Source: Acidobacteriota bacterium
GTDB lineage: Bacteria > Acidobacteriota > Blastocatellia > Pyrinomonadales > Pyrinomonadaceae
Assembly (NCBI GenBank): GCA_003222835.1
Contig: QHXE01000321.1
Span: forward strand, 1-7,966
Length of the DNA stretch: 7,966 bases
Direction: 5' to 3'
Shown here: positions 1 to 7,018 of the stretch, piece by piece
How positions within the stretch are numbered: the first letter of the stretch is position 1
How the letters are laid out: each line of letters begins with the position of its first letter
Notes under the pieces: model-generated
What the model was told of the DNA's origin: nothing
Databases searched by the model: none
The model's input: the letters and a program-made list of their open reading frames with translations, nothing else
Made by a program: the position numbers and the translations under genes

Positions 1-2150
1 CCGTCAGCGCCTGCAACGTGTGGCCATCACTGTAGTTGCCGACCGCCCAGCACTGGGAGGCCGATGTGCAGGTTACCGCTTGGAGAACGTTGCCGTAGGT
101 AGCGCTGGTGTTTGCCGAACTGACAATGCTCCACGAGTTTCCATCCCAAAGCTCGACCAGCGTCTGGTCAACTCTGCTGCTGGGTTTGATGTACTGGCCG
201 ACGGCCCAGCAGTCGGAGGCCGACACACATGTAATGCTGTTAAGATCGTTAGGCGTGTTTGTGGTGGCATTCGGCGACGTAACGATAGTCCACGAGGTTC
301 CGTCCCAGTGTTCGACGAGCGTCTGATCGTTGTACGGGTTGGTATCGACGAGATAATAGCCGACAGCCCAGCAGTCGGTCGACGAAGCGCACGAGACACT
401 CGAGAGACGATTGGTATGAGTAACGTTAGGTGACGCGACCACCGCCCATGTCGTTCCGTCCCAATGCTCAGTTAAAGTTTGAATGGCGACATTATCTGCC
501 GAATAGAAGCCAACCGCCCAGCAGTCGGCTGCGGACGCGCACGTGACATTGTTAAGGACGTTGTGTTGCGTGCTGGGGTTTGCCGAGGCGAAAATCGACC
601 AGGAAGTTCCGTCCCAATGCTCAATCAGCGTATCAGCCACCAGGTCACTGGGATACGCGTATCCAACCGCCCAGCAGTCGGATCCTGAAGTACAGGTCAC
701 ACCGTTCAGGTAATTACCATTGTTGCTCGTAGTTGAGCTGTCGACACTAGCATTGGGTGAAGTCAGGATCGACCAAACAGTACCATCCCAGTGTTCAATG
801 AGAGTGTATGGATTACTGACTGGCGGGCTGTACTGACCTACAGCCCAACAATCTGAAGACGAAACACAGGTTACCGCAGACAGAACGTCGTTATCGTTAA
901 CGCCTGTGTTTGCGGAGGGAACAATGACCCATGAAACTCCATTCCAATACTGGGTCACGGTCTGCTCCGTAAGTCCGTCGCCACTATAATGGCCTACGGA
1001 CCAGCATTCGGAGCCAGAAAGGCAGGTGACGCCAGTTAGAGTGTTGAAGGCTTCCGTCGGAGGTCGGTCGGGCGAAGGCGCGATAGTCCACGAGGATCCA
1101 TCCCAACGTTCCGTAAGGTTCTGGCTAAAATAGTAACCATGATAATGGAAGCCGACGGCCCAACAGTCGGAACCCGAGGTGCACGTGATCCCGGCAAGTC
1201 CGTTTAGCTCGGTCGCGCTCGAGTTGGGCGAGTTCACAATCGTCCATGCGGTCCCATCCCAACGCTCGATCAAGGTTTGAATAGACTGGAGACCGGTGGC
1301 AGACGGTGGCGCCTGGATACGGCCGACGGCCCAGCAGTTTGAAGTGGAGGTGCACGTCACGCCATCGATAAGATTGTTCTGTGTGAGTGGAGGCGGCGAT
1401 CCGGCGATGGCCCACAAAGTTCCGTTCCAGTTCTCGATGAGTCCTTGATAGATGCCGTTTGCGTCCTTGTAGTAGCCGACGGCCCAACATTCGGATGATG
1501 AAGCGCAGGTTACGCTCAAGAGGTCATTGTCTGAGGTCAGGGAAGAATTCGGCGAAACGGAAGTGCTCCATAAGACTCCGTCCCAGTGCTCGATCAGTGT
1601 CTGGTCAGCCTTCCCATTGTATGAAGCGCCGACAGCCACGCAGTCCGAATCCGAGGTGCACGTCACGCCGAAAAGGGCAGTGTCGACTACGCTCGCATTC
1701 GCCGACGTGATCGACCAAGAATTGCTGGTAGGGTCCCAGCGTTCGATCAGCGTATTATTCACAGCTACACGTGCAACTCTAGCAGTCGAGAAGCCCACCG
1801 CCCAGCACTGCGTGGATGTGCAGGTCGCGCCAGTCAATACATCAAACACGCTGTCAGTGGCGTTAGGCGAGCTGACGATCGTCCAGGAACTGCCGTCCCA
1901 GTGCTCAATCAGGCTGTTTATACCAGTCCTGCTGGACGTAAGTGATCCACCGACGGCCCAGCAGTCCGAAGTCGACCGGCACGTCACGCTATAAAGGATG
2001 TTGTCTAACGTCGGGTCGGTGTTAGGCGAGTCAACGATCGCCCATGAGGTCCCGTTCCAATGTTCGATCAGCGTCTGGTTGGCATCTCCTTTATAAGCGC
2101 CGACGGCCCAGCAGTCGGATTCCGACACACAGGTTACAGCGTTGAGATAG
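1..2150 (-). repeat. 14 imperfect coding repeats, 150-174 bases each
   Basis: The DNA block encoding C-W-A-V-G (on the plus strand close to CCGACGGCCCAGCAGTCGG) recurs 14 times. Taking the CCCA core, copies lie at about 46, 205, 367, 517, 670, 844, 1000, 1159, 1330, 1483, 1636, 1801, 1957 and 2107. The spacings are 159, 162, 150, 153, 174, 156, 159, 171, 153, 153, 165, 156 and 150 bases. Every spacing is a multiple of three, as expected for repeats held in frame by selection. Copies differ at many silent and loop positions, so this is an old array rather than a fresh expansion. Confidence 0.92.
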
Positions 2151-2497
2151 TTGTTCGTCAGGGTACCCTTGGCCTGAGGAGGAATGATAATCGACCATTG
2201 ACTCTGCGCGCCTGACGGCGAAGGCGTGCTCTGGAACGCGCCGACCTCGAAGGAAAATTGTGGCCCAAAAGGCATACGGGGCGGTAAGCCAGGCAAAGTC
2301 TGATTGGTGTCGCTGCTAAGTGTGCTCGGAAAGTTTGCGGGATTACGCGTCACGCCAATATTGGCGGATCTCGTTTCGACTGAAGGCGTCGCCGCAAAGC
2401 TGAACACGGTTAGAAGGATACCGGCTGAGCAAAGAGCAATACCCAGCAGAACGCGTGGATTCAGACTCCCCCATTGAGGCACGCAATTCCTTTTCAT
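1..2497 (-). CDS. Exported protein with tandem Cys-paired beta-propeller-like repeats (3' end outside window)
   Basis: The reading frame is open without interruption from ATG at 2497 to the left edge: 832 complete codons, no stop, so the C-terminus is missing. Residues 1-15 carry K2, R3 and R15; residues 16-34 are hydrophobic, followed by A35-A36-T37, a plausible signal peptidase I site, so export is predicted. C23 does not sit in a lipobox. From about residue 98 the protein is 14 repeats of 50-58 residues. Each has a strand like L-I-E-H-W-D-G-T-S-W-S-I-V and one like V-T-C-x-S-x-S-D-C-W-A-V-G-x-Y. The paired cysteines run from C123/C129 to the last pair ending at C816. Comparable repeats are known to me from large secreted bacterial proteins, notably actinobacterial ones, usually uncharacterised; a beta-propeller or beta-solenoid fold is my inference. 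Repeat 4 has C-V-A-V-G in place of C-W-A-V-G, and repeat 3 has a W-D-P insertion in its W-D-G-x-x-W strand. No catalytic motif is seen. Its role is unknown; binding or adhesion is the likeliest guess. Confidence 0.94.
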   Translation of the reverse strand, partial: MKRNCVPQWGSLNPRVLLGIALCSAGILLTVFSFAATPSVETRSANIGVTRNPANFPSTLSSDTNQTLPGLPPRMPFGPQFSFEVGAFQSTPSPSGAQSQWSIIIPPQAKGTLTNNYLNAVTCVSESDCWAVGAYKGDANQTLIEHWNGTSWAIVDSPNTDPTLDNILYSVTCRSTSDCWAVGGSLTSSRTGINSLIEHWDGSSWTIVSSPNATDSVFDVLTGATCTSTQCWAVGFSTARVARVAVNNTLIERWDPTSNSWSITSANASVVDTALFGVTCTSDSDCVAVGASYNGKADQTLIEHWDGVLWSTSVSPNSSLTSDNDLLSVTCASSSECWAVGYYKDANGIYQGLIENWNGTLWAIAGSPPPLTQNNLIDGVTCTSTSNCWAVGRIQAPPSATGLQSIQTLIERWDGTAWTIVNSPNSSATELNGLAGITCTSGSDCWAVGFHYHGYYFSQNLTERWDGSSWTIAPSPDRPPTEAFNTLTGVTCLSGSECWSVGHYSGDGLTEQTVTQYWNGVSWVIVPSANTGVNDNDVLSAVTCVSSSDCWAVGQYSPPVSNPYTLIEHWDGTVWSILTSPNASVDSSTTSNNGNYLNGVTCTSGSDCWAVGYAYPSDLVADTLIEHWDGTSWSIFASANPSTQHNVLNNVTCASAADCWAVGFYSADNVAIQTLTEHWDGTTWAVVASPNVTHTNRLSSVSCASSTDCWAVGYYLVDTNPYNDQTLVEHWDGTSWTIVTSPNATTNTPNDLNSITCVSASDCWAVGQYIKPSSRVDQTLVELWDGNSWSIVSSANTSATYGNVLQAVTCTSASQCWAVGNYSDGHTLQALT

Positions 2498-2500
2498 GCT

Positions 2501-2509
2501 TCCCTTCCT
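2501..2509 (-). promoter_or_regulatory. Ribosome binding site of the Cys-repeat gene
   Basis: Read on the minus strand the sequence before ATG 2497 is AGGAAGGGAAGC. AGGA lies 8 bases before the start codon and a second purine core GGGA closer to it. This supports ATG 2497, which also gives a complete signal sequence, as the true start. Confidence 0.7.
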
Positions 2510-2634
2510 GGTTACAATCGGAACTGCCGCGAAATCGGCCGTTTCCAGACGCGATAAATCCTGTGCTCGACGCTGAAATGTCCGATTCGAGCGGTGCCAA
2601 ACGCTGCGGCTTCGATGTCGATCTTGCGTCGGAA

Positions 2635-2650
2635 GATGCCGCGAGGCATC
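2635..2650 (-). terminator. Possible weak terminator or 3' hairpin after the Kelch/SBBP gene
   Basis: Just past the TAG stop (2654-2656) the minus-strand transcript contains GATGCC-TCGC-GGCATC, a perfect 6-bp stem with a 4-base loop. It is followed by TTCCG rather than a run of T, so intrinsic termination would be poor. It may instead protect the 3' end, attenuate read-through into the next gene, or be chance. Confidence 0.3.
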
Positions 2651-2653
2651 GCG

Positions 2654-5600
2654 CTACGGAACGATCGTAACTGTTGCGTTTTTAGGTTTAGCGAGTTTGT
2701 AACCCGCTCCCGACTGCAGGTTCATGGTCGCTGTCTTTTTCTTCTTCGCGTTAGTGCTCGAGGCACTGAGCGTGACCGAGCCTGAAGACTGGCCTGCCGG
2801 AATTGTAACTTGTCCCGGACTTCCGCTGAGGGTGTAATCAGTTCCTAAGCTGGCGGTGCCGCTCATCGAGTAATGGACAGTGGTGGACTGAGACACTGCT
2901 TTTGAAGCCGAAACTGTAAAGGTCGCACTGTCGCCTTGCTTAATCTGTGTTGGTGAAACAGCCACGCTGACTGTCGGTGTTGACGCTGGTGAAGGAGTTG
3001 GAGTTGGCGTCGGAGTTGGCGTTGGAGTCGGGGTTGCGGTGGGCGCCGGCGTTGGAGTAGGCGTGGGAGTCGGACTAGGTGTTGGGGTAGCAGTCGGTGT
3101 TATCGTCGGTGTCGGAGTAGGAGTAACCGTCGGTGTGACCGTCGGCGTAGGGGTTGGCGTGGGAGTAGGACTGGCCGCGCCGCTAAGATCAACGATGGTA
3201 AGAAAGTTGTCCCACACGCCGCCGCCATATGTCGTTTGCGGCGCCGAGCTCGTGACCGGAAAATCATTCGATGCAGTCCGGCCCGCGATGTAGAGCTCGT
3301 TGTTCCAAAGATCCAGCCCGTAGGCAGATTCCTGATCGCTCCCGCCGAGATAGGAAGAAACAAGTAACGTAGTGCCTCCCGGCGAAAGTTCAGCAACCCA
3401 AGCGTCGATGAACCCGCCAAAATTCGATTGAAACGCTCGCACCAGCGGCAAATCGCGGCTCGAAGTGTAGCCGGCGACAAAAATGTTTCCGGACTTGTCG
3501 AGCTTGAGTCCGAAAAGGCCCTCATAATCGCTTGCGCCGAGGTAAGTGGAAAAGATGAGCGAGGATCCATCGGCCGATAATTCAGTGACAAATCCATCAT
3601 CGACGCCCGCATTCGCAGGCTGGACAACTCCGGGCGTGGTTGGAAAATCAGTGGCGTTAGTCTCGCCATCAACGTAAGCGTGCCCGGCCGGGTCGATCAC
3701 AATTGCGGAAGGCGCGTTGTAATTGGTCCCGCCGCTTGCGCTGCTGCCCTTGCTGCCGCTCAAAAGTGTCGAGTAGATAAACTTTGTTCCATCCGGATTG
3801 AGTTTGGTGACGAATCCAGCTGTTCCCGGCGCGTGCACGAGCTGAAATGCTCCAAGCGTCACTGGGAAGTTGAGTGATTGAGTTTCTCCGGTAACGAATG
3901 CATTCCCCGCGTTGTCTATGGCGACGGCCGAACAGAAATCGTTAGTTAGGCCACCCAAATAAGTGAGATACATCAGCCCCGCGTGGCCGGCAGTATCAGC
4001 CTTTATCCGCGCGATGAACCCGTCAGTCTCACCACCAATGATCGGTTGCGCTGCGCCCGATGTCACTGGCATGTCGATCGTGTTCGTTTCGCCAACCACG
4101 TAGAGAGTTCCGTCCGCTCCCACGGCAACGTTCACACCGATCGTTTCGACGTTCGCGTTCGGCAGGGCGTGAAACGGATTGGTCGGTAACGGCACCCCGC
4201 CGTCTGATTGTGTACCGCCGAGATAGGTGGAATAAAGGACTTTGGTTCCATCGGCACTGATCACAGTGACGAATGCAGCGTCCCCGGTGACAGTACGTTG
4301 CACGGCGTTGGCGGTGATTGGAAAATCTGCTGACTCAGTTACGCCTGTGACCACAGCGTTGCCGTTTGCGTCAACTGTTAAGCCGAAGACGCCGTCCCAG
4401 CCCGATCCGCCAAGAAGCGTCGACCAAAGCAGATTTCCGTGTTTGTCGTACTTCGCGACGAACCCGTCCTGGCCGCCATCGCCGTATTTTTTCTGGAGCG
4501 CGTTCGCGGTGACTGGAAATTGCGCCTCTTGTGTGTCACCGGCGATGTAAACATTGCCTGCCGCATCGGTGGCGCACTGCCATGTGATTTCAAATCCAGG
4601 ACCGCCCAGATAAGTGCTGGCTAAGACTGTCGGCGACGCGCTGGGCGTCGGCGTTGTAGAAGCACCACTGAAAGTCCAAGTGTCGTCCAGATAACCATCA
4701 TCCCCTCCGCCGCCAAAGAGAATTGTCGATTGCGATGTCGAATCGAACGCCACCGACGCGAAATATCTCGCCGGCGGAACATTCGACGGCTGCAATTGCG
4801 TCCAGTTCGTACCGTCCCACAGCCACGTATCCGAATAAGTGCCAAAGATTCCTGGGCCGCTGCCTTGACCCGTGATCAGCAAAAGTCCGCCCGCAACCGG
4901 ATCGAAGATCATGCTCGCGGCGCGCAATGGCGGCGGCGACGTCGATGGATTGAGTTGTTGCCAATTGGAACCGGTCCATGTCCAGGTTTGGTTGAAAAGC
5001 TGCGGACCGTTCGGGCCGTTGCCTTCGCCGCCGAACAAAATCAATTGATGATGCAACGGGTCCCATGCCATCACCGCAGCCTCCAACGCCGGCGGTGAGT
5101 TGTTAGGCGATTGTTGCGTCCAGGTCAGTCCATCCCACGTCCACGTATCGCCCAGTGTGTTCTGATCGGAATATCCGCCGTACAAAACCGTCTGGTTCGT
5201 GTCGGCATCGAACGACATTGCCGCAAGCGATCGATAAGGCGGAGAGTTCGGCGCCACCTGGCGTTTCCAGTTTGCACCATCAAACGTCCACGTGTCGTCG
5301 CAAAGATGATTTGGATTGAGCGTGTCCGGTGTCGTCGAACATCCGCTGTTCGGACCAGACTGGCCGCCGAACAAAACGGCTACGCGATGTTGCGTGTCGT
5401 AAGTAATGTTCGATGCGAACCGACCCGCCGGTGCGGTCGTCGTTGTTAATTGCGACCATGCGCCGTTTTTCTCGATCCAGGTGTCGCCCAGAAAACCGTC
5501 ACCACCAAAACCGCCGAACAACACAGCTTCTGCAAGATCGATATCCGCGATGATCGCCGCTCCGCTCCGAACCGATGGTGCATCGGTGCGCGCGTGCTCT

Positions 5601-6652
5601 GTCCACGAATTGCCGTCGAAGCTCCACGTGTCGGTATAAAAACCGCCCACTGAATTGCAACATCCTCCGACGATTACCGCGCCGAGCGCCGGATCTTTTG
5701 TCATGGTCGTGCCGTAACGGCCGCCTGGTCCGGTGGCGGTCGATTGACTCCATGTCGTCCCATTCCAGAGCCACGTATCGCTGAATTTCGTCGTTGTGCC
5801 GTGCGGCAGCCCATCGTCCGCATAACCGCCGAACAATGTCACGCCGCCGCTGGTGTTTTCGGTCATCGCTGGTTCCCAACGACCCGAAGGAGAAGTTGTC
5901 GGGTTCAATTGCGTCCATTGATGATTGCTCCACGCCCACGTGTCCGCCCGATATGGAGCCACGCTTCCCGTTGGCGGTGTTCCGAGTCCGCCAAATAAAA
6001 TCATCGCGTTGCTGATCGAATCGTAAGCCATCCCTGCCCCGTAACGCGCCGGAGGATCATTCGCGCTGCTCCGATCGGTCCAGTCGGTCCCGTTGAACGT
6101 CCAGGTGTCATTCAAAAATCCGTTATTGCTCTCACCACCGCAAAGGACGATCTCGTTGTTGATTGGATCGTAAGCCATTGCCCCGTCGTACCGCGGCGGC
6201 GGTTGATGCTGCGGCTGCAATTGGGTCCACGTCGTGCCGTCGAAACTCCACGTATCATTCAGCAATCCATTCGGTGCGGTGTGGGTATCGCCGCCGAAAA
6301 GGATCAGCGTTTTGCTTTGTGAATTGTAAACCAGCGAGGCGCTCGTCCGCGCAGGCGGCGATTGCGGCGGCTGCAACCGGTTCCAGCGTGTGCCGTCAAA
6401 GATCCATGTGTCATTCAAGACGCCGACCGAATTGTCCCCGCCGAAAATGACGAGCTGCGAATTCGCGGAATTAAACGCCACGCTCGCATGCTCGCGTTCG
6501 CTCAACGTGGTGGCGCCGAGCTGACTCCAGTTCTCAGCGGTCAGGTTTACCGTTGTCTGCGATGAAAAAGGCGATCTAAGTGCCGCTGCTGTAAACAACG
6601 TCAGCGTTGAAAGAAAAAACCCGATTGCGATCGCTCGCTGACCCCGTTGCAT
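2654..6652 (-). CDS. Secreted multidomain protein: 12 Kelch-type repeats, 7 SBBP repeats, Thr/Pro linker, Calx-beta-like domain
   Basis: This is a complete 1332-residue protein. Residues 1-25 form a signal peptide: R3, R6, a hydrophobic core at 8-24, then A22-A23-A24. Residues 42 to about 664 hold 12 Kelch-like repeats of about 50 residues with the pattern P-P-A-R, M-A-Y-D, L-F-G-G, D-T-W-x-W-D-G-x-x-W. A short Pro/Thr/Ser hinge leads to residues 678-1160, seven SBBP repeats with S-T-Y-L-G-G, D-x-x-G-N-x-Y-V-x-G-x-T and D-F-P-V-T. Residues 1161-1227 are a low-complexity Thr-Pro linker, and 1228-1332 resemble a Calx-beta domain (Y-S-M-S-G-T-A, G-T-D-Y-T, I-P-A-G). Kelch and SBBP repeats are known to fold as beta-propeller blades. 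Calx-beta domains are known Ca2+-binding beta-sandwiches in extracellular proteins. No protease, glycosidase or sorting motif (PEP-CTERM, LPXTG) is seen. Kelch repeat 8 has an inserted loop with C438 and C451, a possible disulfide. Start ATG 6652 gives the signal peptide directly; its Shine-Dalgarno is weak (GAGAGA, 4 bases away). An outer-surface or extracellular binding role is inferred, with no specific ligand. Confidence 0.95.
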   Translation of the reverse strand: MQRGQRAIAIGFFLSTLTLFTAAALRSPFSSQTTVNLTAENWSQLGATTLSEREHASVAFNSANSQLVIFGGDNSVGVLNDTWIFDGTRWNRLQPPQSPPARTSASLVYNSQSKTLILFGGDTHTAPNGLLNDTWSFDGTTWTQLQPQHQPPPRYDGAMAYDPINNEIVLCGGESNNGFLNDTWTFNGTDWTDRSSANDPPARYGAGMAYDSISNAMILFGGLGTPPTGSVAPYRADTWAWSNHQWTQLNPTTSPSGRWEPAMTENTSGGVTLFGGYADDGLPHGTTTKFSDTWLWNGTTWSQSTATGPGGRYGTTMTKDPALGAVIVGGCCNSVGGFYTDTWSFDGNSWTEHARTDAPSVRSGAAIIADIDLAEAVLFGGFGGDGFLGDTWIEKNGAWSQLTTTTAPAGRFASNITYDTQHRVAVLFGGQSGPNSGCSTTPDTLNPNHLCDDTWTFDGANWKRQVAPNSPPYRSLAAMSFDADTNQTVLYGGYSDQNTLGDTWTWDGLTWTQQSPNNSPPALEAAVMAWDPLHHQLILFGGEGNGPNGPQLFNQTWTWTGSNWQQLNPSTSPPPLRAASMIFDPVAGGLLLITGQGSGPGIFGTYSDTWLWDGTNWTQLQPSNVPPARYFASVAFDSTSQSTILFGGGGDDGYLDDTWTFSGASTTPTPSASPTVLASTYLGGPGFEITWQCATDAAGNVYIAGDTQEAQFPVTANALQKKYGDGGQDGFVAKYDKHGNLLWSTLLGGSGWDGVFGLTVDANGNAVVTGVTESADFPITANAVQRTVTGDAAFVTVISADGTKVLYSTYLGGTQSDGGVPLPTNPFHALPNANVETIGVNVAVGADGTLYVVGETNTIDMPVTSGAAQPIIGGETDGFIARIKADTAGHAGLMYLTYLGGLTNDFCSAVAIDNAGNAFVTGETQSLNFPVTLGAFQLVHAPGTAGFVTKLNPDGTKFIYSTLLSGSKGSSASGGTNYNAPSAIVIDPAGHAYVDGETNATDFPTTPGVVQPANAGVDDGFVTELSADGSSLIFSTYLGASDYEGLFGLKLDKSGNIFVAGYTSSRDLPLVRAFQSNFGGFIDAWVAELSPGGTTLLVSSYLGGSDQESAYGLDLWNNELYIAGRTASNDFPVTSSAPQTTYGGGVWDNFLTIVDLSGAASPTPTPTPTPTVTPTVTPTPTPTITPTATPTPSPTPTPTPTPAPTATPTPTPTPTPTPTPSPASTPTVSVAVSPTQIKQGDSATFTVSASKAVSQSTTVHYSMSGTASLGTDYTLSGSPGQVTIPAGQSSGSVTLSASSTNAKKKKTATMNLQSGAGYKLAKPKNATVTIVP
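2972..3172 (-). repeat. Hexanucleotide low-complexity tract encoding the Thr-Pro linker
   Basis: About 200 bases of degenerate 6-base units (plus strand GTCGGN/GTTGGN, minus strand ACNCCN) encode residues 1161-1227, mostly alternating Thr and Pro with occasional Val, Ile, Ala and Ser. Such linkers are extended and protease-resistant and separate domains in exported proteins. Because the unit is 6 bases, gain or loss of units keeps the frame. The opposite strand reads as a Val-Gly open frame, which is a shadow. Confidence 0.9.
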
Positions 6653-6787
6653 AAAATCTCTCGGAGGTCTGAATCGGTTTTCACTCGCAAACCGGCCCTA
6701 TTGCGCAGCAATTTTCGGTGCTCTTCTGTGGCGGCAGGGGCCACGCCTGCGATTTCGTGCGCTTGCGCTTTCCGGGTCCGGCGATGC
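6653..6787. other. Leader and presumed promoter region of the Kelch/SBBP gene
   Basis: These 135 bases lie between the stop of the LuxR remnant and the Kelch/SBBP start. No clear -35/-10 pair was found on the minus strand. A short inverted repeat TTGC-TGC-GCAA occurs at about 6703-6713. CCTCC directly upstream of GAGAGA could pair locally near the start codon, but the stem is very short. The promoter is therefore unassigned. Confidence 0.4.
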
Positions 6788-6988
6788 CTACGGCGTGTTC
6801 CTACTCACTTCCGAAGCGAAACTCGCGGCAGCGGTCCGATTTTCGACGCCGAGCTTCGGATAAATGTGTTCGAGATGTTTGCTCACGGTTGCTGAGCTTA
6901 TTCCGAGAATGGCGCCGATCTCGGCATTTGAGTCCCCCTGGCGCGCCCGCTGGAATCCGCGGATCGAGAATGATGGTATAACGTCCGG
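6788..6988 (-). pseudogene. 3' remnant of a LuxR-family regulator gene (DNA-binding HTH only)
   Basis: On the minus strand a frame closed at 6989-6991 by TAG and ending in TAG at 6788-6790 encodes 66 residues. The last 50 or so match the LuxR/GerE helix-turn-helix: G-D-S-N-A-E-I-G, then I-L-G-I-S-S-A-T-V, S-K-H-L-E-H-I, K-L-G-V-E-N-R-T-A-A-A. Scaffold helix, turn and recognition helix are all present and end at a natural-looking C-terminus. The usual L-T-P-R-E start of the domain is not in this frame, there is no ATG, GTG or TTG start supporting it, and the receiver or sensor part expected upstream is absent; the divergent cyclase gene occupies that place. L-D-P-R is readable in another frame at 6968-6957, about 11 bases too close, consistent with a small frameshifting deletion. 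The residual HTH is unlikely to be made as a protein. Confidence 0.8.
6974..6982 (+). promoter_or_regulatory. Candidate extended -10 promoter for the cyclase gene
   Basis: TGGTATAAC places TATAAC (one mismatch to TATAAT) after a TGn extension, 36 bases before the cyclase ATG. No good -35 hexamer lies 16-18 bases upstream, which extended -10 promoters tolerate. TAATAT at 6997-7002 is an alternative -10 but would leave a very short leader. Both fall in or beside the LuxR remnant. Confidence 0.3.
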
Positions 6989-7018
6989 CTAACGGCTAAT
7001 ATCAGGGCGCTTAAAAAG

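Larger units (their letters stand above)
2498..2653. other. Intergenic gap between the two exported-protein genes
   Basis: These 156 bases separate the stop of the Kelch/SBBP gene from the start of the Cys-repeat gene. They contain a 6-bp hairpin next to the upstream stop and the ribosome binding site at the other end. No convincing promoter pair was found: a TTGGCA hexamer (minus strand, 2600-2595) has no acceptable -10 at the right distance. Whether the second gene is read through from the first or has its own promoter cannot be decided here. Confidence 0.6.

Noticed and set aside
20..2000. Several plus-strand open frames of 60-155 codons between 20 and 2000
   Set aside because: They lie opposite the continuous 832-codon minus-strand frame with its signal peptide and 14 in-frame repeats. 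Their translations are the repeat read backwards and show no independent domain.
1..2150. CRISPR-like or satellite array from the regular 150-174 base spacing
   Set aside because: The repeat is degenerate, the spacers are coding and all spacings are multiples of three. It is a protein repeat, not CRISPR or non-coding satellite DNA.
2420..2440. Lipoprotein signal at C23 of the Cys-repeat protein
   Set aside because: The residues before it are I-A-L, with Leu at -1, where a lipobox needs a small residue. A signal peptidase I site after residue 35 or 36 fits better.
2572..2600. TTGGCA as -35 of a promoter for the Cys-repeat gene
   Set aside because: No TATAAT-like hexamer lies 16-18 bases downstream on the minus strand, so a single hexamer match is not enough.
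2343..2670. Short open frames across the 2498-2653 gap on both strands
   Set aside because: They overlap the signal-peptide region or the C-terminus of real genes, lack good ribosome binding sites and show no recognisable sequence.
3039..3293. Plus-strand Val-Gly-rich open frame
   Set aside because: It is the antisense reading of the Thr-Pro linker of the Kelch/SBBP gene. Hexanucleotide repeats leave several frames open by chance.
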